A stretch of DNA of 64,000 bases from Flavobacterium sp. 270 (lineage in GTDB: Bacteria > Bacteroidota > Bacteroidia > Flavobacteriales > Flavobacteriaceae). The DNA is taken from NCBI RefSeq assembly GCF_004368785.1, contig NZ_SODM01000002.1, positions 723,648 through 787,647 of the forward strand. Reading direction: 5' to 3'. Position numbers and translations under genes: made by a program. How positions within the stretch are numbered: position 1 is the stretch's first letter; every line of letters starts with the position of its first letter. The notes beneath the pieces were generated by a model. It saw only the letters and a program-made list of their open reading frames with translations. It ran no database searches and was not told the origin of the DNA. Of this stretch, positions 36,252-45,263 are shown piece by piece.

Positions 36252-36271
36252 AAAGCATTTTAAGCTTATTT

Positions 36272-36318
36272 AAGCCGATATTTCACCTTAACCGAGGAGA
36301 AATATCGGCTTTTTTTAG
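36272..36318 (+). terminator. Terminator after the methyltransferase gene
   Basis: Thirteen-base perfect stem (36272-36284 with 36299-36311), 14-base loop and T tract. Confidence 0.88.
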
Positions 36319-36434
36319 AATGTCGCTCTAAAAAGCGCTGTGAAAGCCAGTTTTAATAGGGTTTTATTATGATTGGTTTTTTTATCATAAATAAAACTAA
36401 TATCATAAAATTAGCCCATTTTTTAAACTTTATG

Positions 36435-36463
36435 TTGATGCTATTTATTTTTTTATATTTTTG
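36435..36463 (+). promoter_or_regulatory. Promoter for the OmpH-like gene
   Basis: TTG at 36435-36437 and TATTTTTG at 36456-36463 with 18 bases between them. Both match the Bacteroidetes -33/-7 consensus (TTG, TAnnTTTG). The ATG is 34 bases downstream. Confidence 0.65.
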
Positions 36464-36497
36464 TCTTCAATACATTAAAAAAATAGAAATTTAAAAA

Positions 36498-37073
36498 ATG
36501 AAAAAAGCATTAGTAATTATCGCGCTTTCAGTTTTGGTTGTTTCATGTAATAAAACAGCAGACGTTAAGGAAGTAAAAACAGCTTACGTTGATACTTCAG
36601 TTTTAATGAAAGAGTACACTGAAGCAAAAGATCTTGAAGCGAAGTATAAAGCACAAGCAGAAGAAAAAGGAAGACAGTTACAAGCAGAAATTACTCGTTT
36701 TAAACAAGATGCTGCTAGTTTTCAGAGCCAAGCTCAGGCAAATGGCCAACAATGGGCACAACAAAGAGGAGCAGAGCTTCAAAAAAGAGAGCAGCAATTA
36801 GGTTACGCTCAACAACAATTATCTCAACAATTACAACAAGAAAGCGGTGTAGAAATGGATTCTTTGATAAGTGGAGTTAAAAAATTCATCAAAACTTACG
36901 GTAAAGAAAAAGGATATTCTTATATCTACGGTACTGGAGATGCAGCTTCTATCTTATATGCAGAAGACAAATACGATATTACAAAAGAAGTTGTAAAAGC
37001 ATTAAACGACAAATACAGTTCTACTCCTAAAGCTGACAAACCAGCAGTAAAAGAGGAAGCAGCTAAAAAATAA
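36498..37073 (+). CDS. OmpH/Skp-family lipoprotein
   Basis: 191 residues. The lipobox LVVSC puts the acylated Cys at residue 17. The next 150 residues form the Skp/OmpH pattern: VDTSVLMKEYTEAKDLEAKYKA, then a long Gln/Lys/Glu-rich coiled coil (about 50-120), and VEMDSLISGVKKFIKTYGKEKGYSYIYG, the conserved end. Skp-type chaperones escort outer-membrane proteins in the periplasm; here lipidation anchors the protein to a membrane. Ends in a Lys/Ala tail. Monocistronic, with a good promoter and a terminator. Confidence 0.9.
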   Translation: MKKALVIIALSVLVVSCNKTADVKEVKTAYVDTSVLMKEYTEAKDLEAKYKAQAEEKGRQLQAEITRFKQDAASFQSQAQANGQQWAQQRGAELQKREQQLGYAQQQLSQQLQQESGVEMDSLISGVKKFIKTYGKEKGYSYIYGTGDAASILYAEDKYDITKEVVKALNDKYSSTPKADKPAVKEEAAKK

Positions 37074-37095
37074 TACCAAACTAACTGATTAAATT

Positions 37096-37130
37096 AAAAA
37101 CCTAAATCTCTTGAGATTTAGGTTTTTTCT
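37096..37130 (+). terminator. Terminator after the OmpH-like gene
   Basis: Fifteen-base stem (37096-37110 with 37113-37127), 2-base loop and T-rich tail. Confidence 0.88.
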
Positions 37131-37169
37131 TTTATAAAAATGCGATACTTTTAGGTTTCAATTTACACA

Positions 37170-39449
37170 ATGCAAAACGTTTCAGAAGCAGCAGCTTACA
37201 CTTTACAATTCATCAATCAGACACAGAAGTCGATCTTTCTAACGGGTAAAGCCGGAACCGGAAAGACCACGCTTTTGCGCGAAATCATCGCAACAACGCA
37301 TAAAAACACAGTTGTAGTCGCACCAACAGGTATTGCGGCTTTAAATGCAGGCGGTGTTACCATACATTCGATGTTTCAACTGCCATTTTCGGCCTTTATT
37401 CCGTCTTACGATGCCAATCCACAGTTTACTGAAACGGTAAAATTTGAGAATAAAGAAACCTTACGAAGACATTTCAAGATGAATAATTTGAAACGTAACG
37501 TAATCAAAAACATGGAGTTACTGATTATTGATGAAGTAAGTATGCTCCGCGCAGATCTGCTTGACGCGATTGACTTTATGATGCAGACCGTTCGTAGAAA
37601 TTCATATCCATTTGGTGGTGTTCAGGTACTTTTTATTGGCGATTTATTGCAATTACCGCCGGTAATTCGGGACGAAGAATGGCGAACTTTACGCAATTAT
37701 TACAAAGGAAAATTCTTTTTTCATTCGCATGTAATTCAACAACATCCGCCGTTATATATTGAATTATCTAAGATTTATCGCCAGACCGATGATGATTTTA
37801 TTTCGGTTTTGAATAATCTGAGAAACAATCAGATTTCACCGCAAGATGTTCAGTTTCTAAACCAATATGTAAAACCGGATTTTGATCTAAAAAACAATCC
37901 AGGCTATATAACTTTAACAACTCATAATGCCAAAGCTGATTCTATTAACGAACAGTCAATTAATGATTTAGCTGGAAATGAACATACTTATTTACCCTTT
38001 ATTGTAAGTGATTTTCCGGAGAAAATTTTTCCGGTTGAAGAAAATCTAAAGCTAAAAGTTGGTGCGCAGGTAATGTTTGTAAAAAACGATTTATCATTTG
38101 AAAAACGCTATTTCAACGGAAAAATGGGCGTTATAAAATCACTTTCGCCCGAAGAAATCTTCGTTCATTTTCCAGAAGAAAACAAAACGATTGAAGTAGA
38201 AAAATACGAGTGGAAAAACATCCGCTACAAAGTAAACGAACTTACCAAAGAGATTGAAGAGGAAGTTTTGGGGACTTTTGCGCATTATCCGCTAAAATTG
38301 GCGTGGGCAATTACGGTTCATAAAAGTCAGGGCTTAACTTTTGATAAAGCTGCGCTCGATGTATCGCAAGTTTTTCTTCCCGGACAAGCGTATGTGGCAT
38401 TATCGCGTTTGCGTTCTTTAAACGGGCTTATTTTGCTTTCTCCGATGCAGATGAATGGGATTTCTAACGATCAAGATGTAATGGATTATGCTTTGAACAA
38501 AGCAAATGAAGATACGCTCGAAAAATCACTGCATTTTGAAACCAAAAATTTTATTCATAACTATCTCATAAACAGTTTTAATTGGGCAGATTTAGCGCAG
38601 GAATGGCGAAATCATCGTTTTAGTTATAACGAAAATGCTGTCGCTTCAGAAAAATCGAAACACGCCATTTGGGCACATAAACGTCTTGAGACCATTGATC
38701 AGCTTATAGATCCGGCGCAGAAATTTATCAATCAGCTTAATAAAATTTTCAATAACGAAACCGTTGATTTATTTTTTGTGAAAGAAAGAGTAGAAGCGGC
38801 CTACGATTATTTCTTTAAGCCGATGGACAAATTGGTAACCGATCTTTTGCAGAAAATGGCTGAAATTCAGAAATTTAAAAAAGTAAAAGAATATTACGAC
38901 GAATTGACAATCCTGGACGACTTACAAACCAAAGCCGTTTTAAGATTAATGAAAGCCAAATTATTAATTGAAATCGTCGTTGCAGGAGAAACAATCTGCA
39001 AAGAAAAGCTCACATCGTCGGCTATCAAAAATTTCAAAGTAAATAAGCTGGAAAAAATCCGCGAAGAATATCAAATGACCAATACAGACATCTTCAAAGC
39101 AGATGAACCCGTTGTGCGTTACACTTCAAGAAAGCTGGACAAAAGTGAACCTAAAACCGCCAAAAAAACTACAGTAGAAGAAACCTACGATATGTGGATT
39201 GAAAAAAATTCCATTGAAGACATTGCAAGAATTAGAAAACTAACTGTGCAAACTATTGAAACACATTTAATTAAATTAATTCAAGCCAAAAAAGTAGAGA
39301 TTTCAGACGTTCTGCCGTATGACAAAATTCTGGCGCTGCGTGAAGCTTTTGAGTTTTATCAGGAAGAATCTTTAGCGCCTTTAAAAGAAAAACACGGTGA
39401 CGAATTTACTTGGGACGAACTTAAAATGTTTAAAGCCAGTATAAATTAA
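37170..39449 (+). CDS. PIF1-like helicase with C-terminal helix-turn-helix domain
   Basis: 759 residues. SF1B helicase motifs are clear: Walker A GKAGTGKTTLL at 26-36, APTGIAALNAGG (motif Ia), LLIIDEVSML (Walker B), QLPPV, and AWAITVHKSQGLTFD with YVALSRLRSLNGL (motifs V-VI). These cover about residues 1-440. The C-terminal third (about 600-759) holds a helix-turn-helix of the HTH_40 type (KNSIEDIARIRKLTVQTIETHLIKL, about 675-700), as in RecQ-like helicases. It is likely to act on DNA during recombination or repair; cellular role not established. Confidence 0.93.
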   Translation: MQNVSEAAAYTLQFINQTQKSIFLTGKAGTGKTTLLREIIATTHKNTVVVAPTGIAALNAGGVTIHSMFQLPFSAFIPSYDANPQFTETVKFENKETLRRHFKMNNLKRNVIKNMELLIIDEVSMLRADLLDAIDFMMQTVRRNSYPFGGVQVLFIGDLLQLPPVIRDEEWRTLRNYYKGKFFFHSHVIQQHPPLYIELSKIYRQTDDDFISVLNNLRNNQISPQDVQFLNQYVKPDFDLKNNPGYITLTTHNAKADSINEQSINDLAGNEHTYLPFIVSDFPEKIFPVEENLKLKVGAQVMFVKNDLSFEKRYFNGKMGVIKSLSPEEIFVHFPEENKTIEVEKYEWKNIRYKVNELTKEIEEEVLGTFAHYPLKLAWAITVHKSQGLTFDKAALDVSQVFLPGQAYVALSRLRSLNGLILLSPMQMNGISNDQDVMDYALNKANEDTLEKSLHFETKNFIHNYLINSFNWADLAQEWRNHRFSYNENAVASEKSKHAIWAHKRLETIDQLIDPAQKFINQLNKIFNNETVDLFFVKERVEAAYDYFFKPMDKLVTDLLQKMAEIQKFKKVKEYYDELTILDDLQTKAVLRLMKAKLLIEIVVAGETICKEKLTSSAIKNFKVNKLEKIREEYQMTNTDIFKADEPVVRYTSRKLDKSEPKTAKKTTVEETYDMWIEKNSIEDIARIRKLTVQTIETHLIKLIQAKKVEISDVLPYDKILALREAFEFYQEESLAPLKEKHGDEFTWDELKMFKASIN

Positions 39450-39659
39450 AATCAGCTTAATTAATCGCAAAAATGCGATAAAGTCAGGTATTGTCATAGA
39501 AAATGAATTGCCTTCTGCTTCAGTTGGAGGTAAAGTCAAAATGTCGATATTCGGCTTTAGCCAAACCTCATTAATTTGGCTAAAACCAGAACTTATTATC
39601 AATTTTTTCCTCGGATTAAAGTAATAGGCAATTTAAAATTAATTATCTTTATGTTGGAT
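39450..39659. other. Non-coding gap with a GGCTTTAGCC-type hairpin
   Basis: Contains a hairpin TTTAGCCAAA ... TTTGGCTAAA at 39553-39586 and a GCTTCAGTTGGAGG word that looks like an interspersed repeat remnant. No gene called. Confidence 0.4.
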
Positions 39660-39675
39660 TGTTCCACGTAAAACA
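39660..39675. promoter_or_regulatory. Single parS-like site upstream of an exported-protein gene
   Basis: TGTTCCACGTAAAACA matches the parS consensus at 15 of 16 positions. It is about 7 kb from the main array and 25 bases before the ATG at 39701. Confidence 0.6.
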
Positions 39676-39700
39676 CAGATTAATAAGTAATTATTTGATT

Positions 39701-40462
39701 ATGAAAGCAAAAATTCTATCCCTATTTCTAATCGTACTTTCCGTAAATTTTGCTCCAGCTCAAGATCTAAAACCCGAATACCAAAAAGGAATTATTTACT
39801 TTATTGATTGCGTAAAAAACAATAAAAAAGAAGCTGTTGCGGGATTAATTAAATTTCCATTCGGAAGAGAATATCCAATTCCGGTCGTTAAAAACAAAGC
39901 AGAATTTATTAAAAGATACGATCAGATTTTTGATACTACCTTGAAAAACAAAATTATAAAATCGAATCCTGCCAAAGATTGGTCGCAAATGGGCTGGCGT
40001 GGTATTATGCTTTATCAAGGGGATGTTTGGATGGATGAAGAAGGGCATTTAATATCAATAAATTACCAATCAAAAGCAGAAAGTGACCTTAAAGCAAAAT
40101 TGATAAAAGGCCAACAAAATGCATTACATCCTTCTATAGCTAAATTTAAAGCTCCGGTTTGTGTTCTGGAAACTTCCAAATTCAGAATCAGAATCGATGA
40201 TTTAGGAAATGATAATTACAGATATGCTTCATGGTCTTTAAATCAAAAAATGAGTGAGAAGCCTGATCTTGTTATTACTAACGGAAAATTTGTTGCCGAT
40301 GGTTCAGGTGGAAATCATCATTATGAATTTAAAAAAGGCATTTTTCTTTATGAATGTGATATCATTGTTTTAGGCGAAGACAGTTCACCGCCGGCGCGAT
40401 TAATAATCTATCAAAACGCTAAAGAAATTCTAACGCAAGACGCAAAACTCATCATAAAATAA
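39701..40462 (+). CDS. Hypothetical exported protein
   Basis: 253 residues from the ATG at 39701, which starts a signal peptide (MKAKILSLFLIVLSVNFAPAQ). An in-frame ATG at 39659 overlaps a parS-like site and is rejected. The mature part has a first domain (about 25-130, YFIDCVKNNKKEAVAGLIKFPFGREYP) that resembles NTF2-like lipoproteins of unknown role, and a second, beta-rich domain (about 150-253). No catalytic motif seen. Single gene. Confidence 0.75.
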   Translation: MKAKILSLFLIVLSVNFAPAQDLKPEYQKGIIYFIDCVKNNKKEAVAGLIKFPFGREYPIPVVKNKAEFIKRYDQIFDTTLKNKIIKSNPAKDWSQMGWRGIMLYQGDVWMDEEGHLISINYQSKAESDLKAKLIKGQQNALHPSIAKFKAPVCVLETSKFRIRIDDLGNDNYRYASWSLNQKMSEKPDLVITNGKFVADGSGGNHHYEFKKGIFLYECDIIVLGEDSSPPARLIIYQNAKEILTQDAKLIIK

Positions 40463-40601
40463 AAAAATCCTATTCGATTGAGATTATCAGTTTCTCGTAT
40501 TTTGCCTTTTTAATCAATTTTAAGAGCAAATAGTTTTAAAAACAAACTAAGACTCAAAAACATCAAAAACGCGCTTAAAATCCTCTGTTTTTAATTCAAA
40601 C

Positions 40602-40635
40602 AAAAAAATCCTTTTCTCTATTCGAAAAAAGGATT
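40602..40635 (-). terminator. Terminator of the HU-SPOR gene
   Basis: Nine-base stem AATCCTTTT/AAAAGGATT (40608-40616 with 40627-40635). On the minus strand it is followed by seven T, about 27 bases after the stop at 40662. Confidence 0.75.
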
Positions 40636-40661
40636 AATTCTATAATTTTAAAAAGAGATTT

Positions 40662-41633
40662 TTACAAAGCTTCAACCAAAATCCATGCATCTGGATTTTC
40701 TCCTTTTTGAATTTCTTTTTGTGCTTTTTCTGCTTCGGCCATAGTGGCATAACTTCCGTATAAAACAGGAAATAATCCGTGTTTGTTTTCGCCAAGCATT
40801 CTCGCTTCGTAACCGTCTTTAATCAATTGGTCGTACGCTTTTTTTGCATTTGCCTGGCTTCTAAAAGCGCCAGCCATAATGTGATACGGCATTGTTTTTA
40901 CTTCTACAGTTTCCACCTTTGCAGAATCAACAGAAAGTGTAACAGCCGGAAGTGGATTCTGAATCATGAACGTTGCTTCCTGAATCTTGTTTTGAACTTT
41001 CTTCTGAACTGAACTTTCAACGACAAGTGTCTGAGAATCTATCTGATTTTGATACAACGGATAACCGATACTTCCTGTAATTCCAAGTCCTAAAACAAAG
41101 ATTGCAGCATAACGCATCCATGAGCCAAAAGATCTAACTTCTTCTTCATCATTTTCATATAAATTGACCGTTTTGTTTTCTGCAATTTTTTCGATTTTTT
41201 TCTCAAAGATTTCTTTTTTCACCAATGGCGATACAAACGGACTTAACCCAAAAGAAGTCGTTAAAAAATTAGTCTGATCACTTGGCGTAAAAATGATATT
41301 TCTTTCTGCATTCAAACGTATCTCACCAATGTTTTTAAAGCTTAAAGTACCATTTTCTTCCAAAAGTTGTTTCCAGCTTAAAACTTCATGCGAAATAGCG
41401 CTTACAGCAAATCCATAAGAAGTGCTTTCTGCTTGTGCGATATGATTGGCCAACAATCCATCATTGTTTTTAAGATGGCTGTTGAATGAGATCGTTTTTT
41501 TTGGTGGAAAAAACGAATTTGTACTTTCATTCAGCTGAGCTGAGTGAATTTCGGTTAAAAAAGCTCCGAACCCTGGCACCGTTACACACTGATAACGATA
41601 CAATAACTGCGAGATGTAATTTTCGATTTTCAT
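40662..41633 (-). CDS. HU (CCDC81-type)-SPOR membrane protein
   Basis: 323 residues. The N-terminal 130 residues fit the CCDC81-like HU pair (YISQLLYRYQCVTVPGFGAF at residue 5 and a second module with LSFKNIGEIRLN). A membrane helix follows at about 180-202, a linker, then a C-terminal SPOR domain (about 247-323, YHIMAGAFRSQANAKKAYDQL and PVLYGSYATMAEAEKA). SPOR domains bind denuded peptidoglycan at division sites, so the protein probably links a cytoplasmic HU-like module to the cell wall. A TAnnTTTG box ends 6 bases before its ATG. Divergent from dprA. Confidence 0.85.
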   Translation of the reverse strand: MKIENYISQLLYRYQCVTVPGFGAFLTEIHSAQLNESTNSFFPPKKTISFNSHLKNNDGLLANHIAQAESTSYGFAVSAISHEVLSWKQLLEENGTLSFKNIGEIRLNAERNIIFTPSDQTNFLTTSFGLSPFVSPLVKKEIFEKKIEKIAENKTVNLYENDEEEVRSFGSWMRYAAIFVLGLGITGSIGYPLYQNQIDSQTLVVESSVQKKVQNKIQEATFMIQNPLPAVTLSVDSAKVETVEVKTMPYHIMAGAFRSQANAKKAYDQLIKDGYEARMLGENKHGLFPVLYGSYATMAEAEKAQKEIQKGENPDAWILVEAL

Positions 41634-41638
41634 AGGAA

Positions 41639-41646
41639 CAAAGTTA
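41639..41646 (-). promoter_or_regulatory. Promoter -7 box abutting the HU-SPOR start codon
   Basis: On the minus strand TAACTTTG, a perfect TAnnTTTG match whose last base is only 6 bases before the A of the ATG, so the transcript could be leaderless. Confidence 0.5.
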
Positions 41647-41871
41647 ACGAACCGATATAGTTATCAAAATTTTATTCACAATTTTTATTAACAATTCGAA
41701 TAATTTTATAGATAATTAATTTTCAAATAGTTAATAATTATGAATATAAAAATTAAAACGTTGCAGAACTACAAATTTATATTTTTATTAAGAAATTACT
41801 TTATTTTAATGATATTTGCGCTTTCAAAAAGTGAAAATTATTTTTTCTATTTTACATAATATTTTAAGAAA

Positions 41872-42972
41872 ATGACAGATCAGGAATTATTTTATTTATT
41901 AGCGCTTCTAAAGGTCGATGGAGTGGGTGATATTATGGCTAAAAAACTACTTACGCATTGCGGAAATGCTGAGACAGTTTTTAAAGCAAAGAATACCCAA
42001 ATCGCAGCAATTGATGGCGTTGGATCTGTTCTTTTAAAAAAGCTTTCTGATAAATCTGTTTTTGAAAAAGCAAATACAGAACTAGAATTTATAAAAGCAA
42101 GTGGGATTGATGTTTCGTTTTTTCAGGATCAAAATTATCCCGAACGTTTAAAACATTGTATAGATGCTCCTGTTTTATTGTTTTCTGCCGGAAATATAAA
42201 CCTAAAAGATAAAAAGATAATCAGCATTGTGGGAACGCGACAGATTACGTCTTACGGAACTGAATTTTGTAGAAAACTAATCGAAGATTTAGCGCCTTTA
42301 GATCCGGTAATTGTGAGCGGTTTTGCTTATGGTGTTGACATTGTAGCACATCAGCTGGCGATGGATTTTAACTTGCAGACGATTGGTGTTTTAGCACACG
42401 GATTAAATCAAGTGTATCCAAAAAACCATAAAAAATATATGGCAAGAATGGAAGAAAACGGTGGATTCATTACCGAATTCTGGAGTTCTTCTAATCCTGA
42501 TAAAGAAAATTTTGTTCGCAGAAACCGTATTGTTGCCGGTATGACAGAAGCTACAATTGTTATTGAATCTGCTGATAAAGGCGGTTCTCTTATTACGGCA
42601 AATATGGCCAACGAATACAATCGCGATGTATTTGCAGTTCCGGGGCGCGTTACAGACAAATATAGCCAAGGTTGCAATGACTTAATTAAAACACAAAAAG
42701 CGAATGTTTTAAGCAGTGCCGCTGACTTGATTTATATGCTGAATTGGGATCTCGAAAAGAAAGTTAAAAACGTGCAGAAACAGCTGTTTGTAGATTTAGA
42801 AACCGATGAACAAAAAGTATATGATTTTCTTCTAAAAAACGGAAAGGAATTACTAGATAGTATTGCGCTCGAATGTGAATTTCCGATTTACAAAATGTCT
42901 GGACTTCTATTGAATATGGAACTGAAAGGCGTTATAAGACCTTTGCCGGGTAAATTGTTTGAAGCGATTTAA
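41872..42972 (+). CDS. dprA: DNA processing protein DprA
   Basis: 366 residues, normal length. An N-terminal helix-hairpin-helix-like domain (LALLKVDGVGDIMAKKLL and IDGVGSVLLKKL) precedes the Rossmann-type DprA core, with ISIVGTRQITSYGTEFCRKL, VSGFAYGVDIVAHQLAM and RNRIVAGMTEATIVIESADKGGSLITA. A winged-helix end (about 305-366) completes it. DprA loads RecA on incoming single-stranded DNA during natural transformation. recA is nearby (45.8 kb) but not co-transcribed. Monocistronic; other competence genes are not in the window. Confidence 0.95.
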   Translation: MTDQELFYLLALLKVDGVGDIMAKKLLTHCGNAETVFKAKNTQIAAIDGVGSVLLKKLSDKSVFEKANTELEFIKASGIDVSFFQDQNYPERLKHCIDAPVLLFSAGNINLKDKKIISIVGTRQITSYGTEFCRKLIEDLAPLDPVIVSGFAYGVDIVAHQLAMDFNLQTIGVLAHGLNQVYPKNHKKYMARMEENGGFITEFWSSSNPDKENFVRRNRIVAGMTEATIVIESADKGGSLITANMANEYNRDVFAVPGRVTDKYSQGCNDLIKTQKANVLSSAADLIYMLNWDLEKKVKNVQKQLFVDLETDEQKVYDFLLKNGKELLDSIALECEFPIYKMSGLLLNMELKGVIRPLPGKLFEAI

Positions 42973-42976
42973 TCAA

Positions 42977-43108
42977 TTATTCCTTTGATTTTCCTTTAAA
43001 ATGTTTGTACAATTTATACAGTACAAATAGAATTATAAGTGCAAAAACAATATTTAAAATTTGAAATAAGTAAGGAGGTATATCGCGATCTTCAATAAAT
43101 TGATTCAT
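42977..43108 (-). CDS. Small single-membrane-helix protein (43 residues)
   Basis: A short frame with an ATG at 43108. The product begins MNQFIEDRDIPPYLFQILN, has a membrane helix at about 17-34 (NIVFALIILFVLYKLY) and a basic C-terminus (KHFKGKSKE), a typical type II-like small membrane protein. No family is recognised and no promoter box is clear. It lies tail to tail with dprA, 4 bases after its stop, on the opposite strand. Confidence 0.5.
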   Translation of the reverse strand: MNQFIEDRDIPPYLFQILNIVFALIILFVLYKLYKHFKGKSKE

Positions 43109-43206
43109 ATTTTTGATTTTAGTTTGTATTTATCTTCTTGTAAAATATTTATTATCATGAAGTTACAAATAAAATTTCAAACGTGATTAGATTGAAGATT
43201 TTAAAT

Positions 43207-43246
43207 AAAAAACCCGACAGCTTTTAAGACTTGTCGGGTTTTTTAT
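43207..43246. terminator. Terminator of trpS
   Basis: Thirteen-base stem AAAAAACCCGACA/TGTCGGGTTTTTT (43207-43219 with 43232-43244), 12-base loop. It is 5 bases after the trpS stop on the minus strand. Confidence 0.85.
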
Positions 43247-43250
43247 TTTG

Positions 43251-44222
43251 TTAGTTAAATCCCAATTTTTCTCTAACTTTTTGTAAAACAGGATTTGCTA
43301 CACTTGCCGCTTTTTCGGCGCCTTTTTTAAGTAGTTCATCTACTTCGTTAAGGTTGTTGATGTAGTAATTATATTTTTCTCTTTCAGTTTTAAATTTTTC
43401 TGTAATCAATTCAAAAAGAGCTTGTTTTGCGTGACCGTATCCGTAATTTCCACCTAGATAATTTGCTCTCATTTCGGCAATTTGTGCTTCATTTGCCAAC
43501 AAAGAATAAATTGCAAAAGCATTACAAGTATCTGGATTTTTTGGTTCTTCAAGCGGAGTACTATCCGTTTCGATGCTCATAACCTGCTTACGCAAAGTTT
43601 TATCGTCAAGGAAAATATTGATAATATTATTAGCAGATTTACTCATTTTTCCGCCATTTGTTCCAGGAATCAACATACTGTCTTCTTGAATCTTGGCTTC
43701 AGGAATAACAAACGTTTCTCCCATTTGATGATTAAAACGAGAAGCCACATCGCGTGTGATTTCTAAATGCTGTAACTGATCTTTTCCAACAGGTACAAAT
43801 TCTGCATCATACAACAAAATATCGGCCGCCATTAACATCGGATAAGTAAATAATCCTGCATTAACGTCATCAAGACGATCTGATTTATCTTTAAAAGAAT
43901 GCGCTAAAGTCAAACGCTGGAACGGAAAAAAACAGCTCAAATACCAAGTCAATTCTGCAGTTTGCGCTACATCAGATTGTCTGTAAAAAGTAACTTTATC
44001 TGGATTTAAACCACAAGCCAGCCAAGCAGCAGCGGTGCTGTATGTGTTTTCTCTTAATGTTTTACCATCTTTAATCTGCGTAATCGAATGTAAATCAGCA
44101 ATAAACAAAAAAGATTCGTTTGCCGGATTATTAGATAATTCGATTGCCGGAATAATTGCTCCCAATAAGTTGCCTAAGTGTGGCGTTCCTGTACTCTGAA
44201 CACCCGTAAGTATTTTTGCCAT
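43251..44222 (-). CDS. trpS: Tryptophanyl-tRNA synthetase
   Basis: 323 residues, the usual bacterial TrpRS length. Motifs are STGTPHLGNLLGA (HIGH-type) at 10-22, LLYDAEFVPVGKDQLQHLE and GTNGGKMSKSANN (KMSKS) near 195. It charges tRNA-Trp. Upstream of the start is an A/C-rich CGCAAAG tandem word (44244-44278) typical of Flavobacteria spacer repeats. Monocistronic. Confidence 0.96.
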   Translation of the reverse strand: MAKILTGVQSTGTPHLGNLLGAIIPAIELSNNPANESFLFIADLHSITQIKDGKTLRENTYSTAAAWLACGLNPDKVTFYRQSDVAQTAELTWYLSCFFPFQRLTLAHSFKDKSDRLDDVNAGLFTYPMLMAADILLYDAEFVPVGKDQLQHLEITRDVASRFNHQMGETFVIPEAKIQEDSMLIPGTNGGKMSKSANNIINIFLDDKTLRKQVMSIETDSTPLEEPKNPDTCNAFAIYSLLANEAQIAEMRANYLGGNYGYGHAKQALFELITEKFKTEREKYNYYINNLNEVDELLKKGAEKAASVANPVLQKVREKLGFN

Positions 44223-44243
44223 TCTATTTTTTTCTTATTCTTC

Positions 44244-44278
44244 TTAACCGCAAAGTTCGCAAAGTTTTTCGCAAAGGA
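44244..44278. repeat. CGCAAAG tandem word repeat upstream of trpS
   Basis: The word CGCAAAG occurs three times with slight spacing changes in a short non-coding tract between trpS and plsC. Confidence 0.55.
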
Positions 44279-44414
44279 AGCAATGTTTATTTTTTTCTTT
44301 TGAAAATATATAGAAAGTTATCTAAATACAGCCTCATATTTATAGATTATTACAAGAAAGTCTAATATTCTAAAAAATCTAAGGATCTAAAATTTATATT
44401 CAACTCTGTTTTAT

Positions 44415-44422
44415 TACATTTG
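44415..44422 (+). promoter_or_regulatory. Promoter -7 box abutting the plsC start codon
   Basis: TACATTTG matches TAnnTTTG. Its last base is 6 bases before the ATG at 44428, so the transcript could be leaderless. Confidence 0.5.
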
Positions 44423-44427
44423 AAGTT

Positions 44428-45180
44428 ATGAAAGGAATTAAAATTGTTTTTTGGGTATTGTGGCGCATTTGGTTTTACATCTTAATGGCCATTCCGATAC
44501 TGATTATGTTGCCATTTTTGCTAATATCTATTATATCCGAAAGTGGTTACCCCTATTTTTTTAAAATGGCCCGCATTTGGGCTAAATTCATTCTTTTCGG
44601 AATGGGTTTTTATTATAAAATCAAACGCGAGCAAAAGCTGATTAAACATAAAAGTTATATGATTGTTGCCAATCATACTTCTATGACAGACATTATGCTC
44701 ATGCTGGCGATCATCAAAAATCCTTTTGTCTTTGTTGGAAAAAAAGAGCTTGTAAAAATTCCTTTGTTTGGATTTTTCTACAAAAGAACCTGTATTTTGG
44801 TTGATCGAAATTCGTCTAAAAGTAAAAATGAAGTTTTTAAAAGAGCTCAGAGCCGCTTAAATCAAGGTTTAAGTATCTGTATTTTTCCCGAAGGCGGTGT
44901 TCCAGACGACGAAAGTATATTGCTGGATGAGTTTAAAGACGGAGCTTTTAGACTGGCAATAGATCATCAAATTCCGATTGTTCCAGTTGTTTTTGCTGAC
45001 AATAAAGAACGATTTTCCTATACTTTTTTGAGCGGAAGCCCCGGAAAAATGCGCGGAAAAGTGCTTCCTTTTATTGAGACTTCAGGATTAACTACAGATC
45101 ACAGAAAAGAGCTTCGAGATCAGGTAAGAGAGCTGATTTATAAAGCTTTACTCGAATTTAAAAAAGAAGATTCCAAATAA
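44428..45180 (+). CDS. plsC: 1-acyl-sn-glycerol-3-phosphate acyltransferase
   Basis: 250 residues. An N-terminal membrane region (about 5-35) leads to the acyltransferase motifs NHTSMTD (NHxxxxD, the catalytic His-Asp pair) near residue 80 and FPEGGVPDDE (the EGTR-equivalent) near 153. PVVFADN lies further on. It adds the second fatty acid to lysophosphatidate, making phosphatidic acid for membrane lipids. The third motif has GG where GT is usual, a small variation. Monocistronic. Confidence 0.9.
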   Translation: MKGIKIVFWVLWRIWFYILMAIPILIMLPFLLISIISESGYPYFFKMARIWAKFILFGMGFYYKIKREQKLIKHKSYMIVANHTSMTDIMLMLAIIKNPFVFVGKKELVKIPLFGFFYKRTCILVDRNSSKSKNEVFKRAQSRLNQGLSICIFPEGGVPDDESILLDEFKDGAFRLAIDHQIPIVPVVFADNKERFSYTFLSGSPGKMRGKVLPFIETSGLTTDHRKELRDQVRELIYKALLEFKKEDSK

Positions 45181-45192
45181 ATAAGAAAAGAT

Positions 45193-45228
45193 AAAAGCCG
45201 GCAGATTGCAAAATCTACCGGCTTTTGT
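45193..45228 (+). terminator. Terminator after plsC
   Basis: Fourteen-base stem with one mismatch (45193-45206 with 45212-45225), short loop and T tract. Confidence 0.85.
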
Positions 45229-45263
45229 TTTGAATTAAAAACCCCTATTTTTATTCAAAAGTC

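Noticed and set aside
39381..39602. 73-codon frame opposite the end of the helicase gene
   Set aside because: It overlaps the helicase 3' end on the other strand and has no recognisable features.
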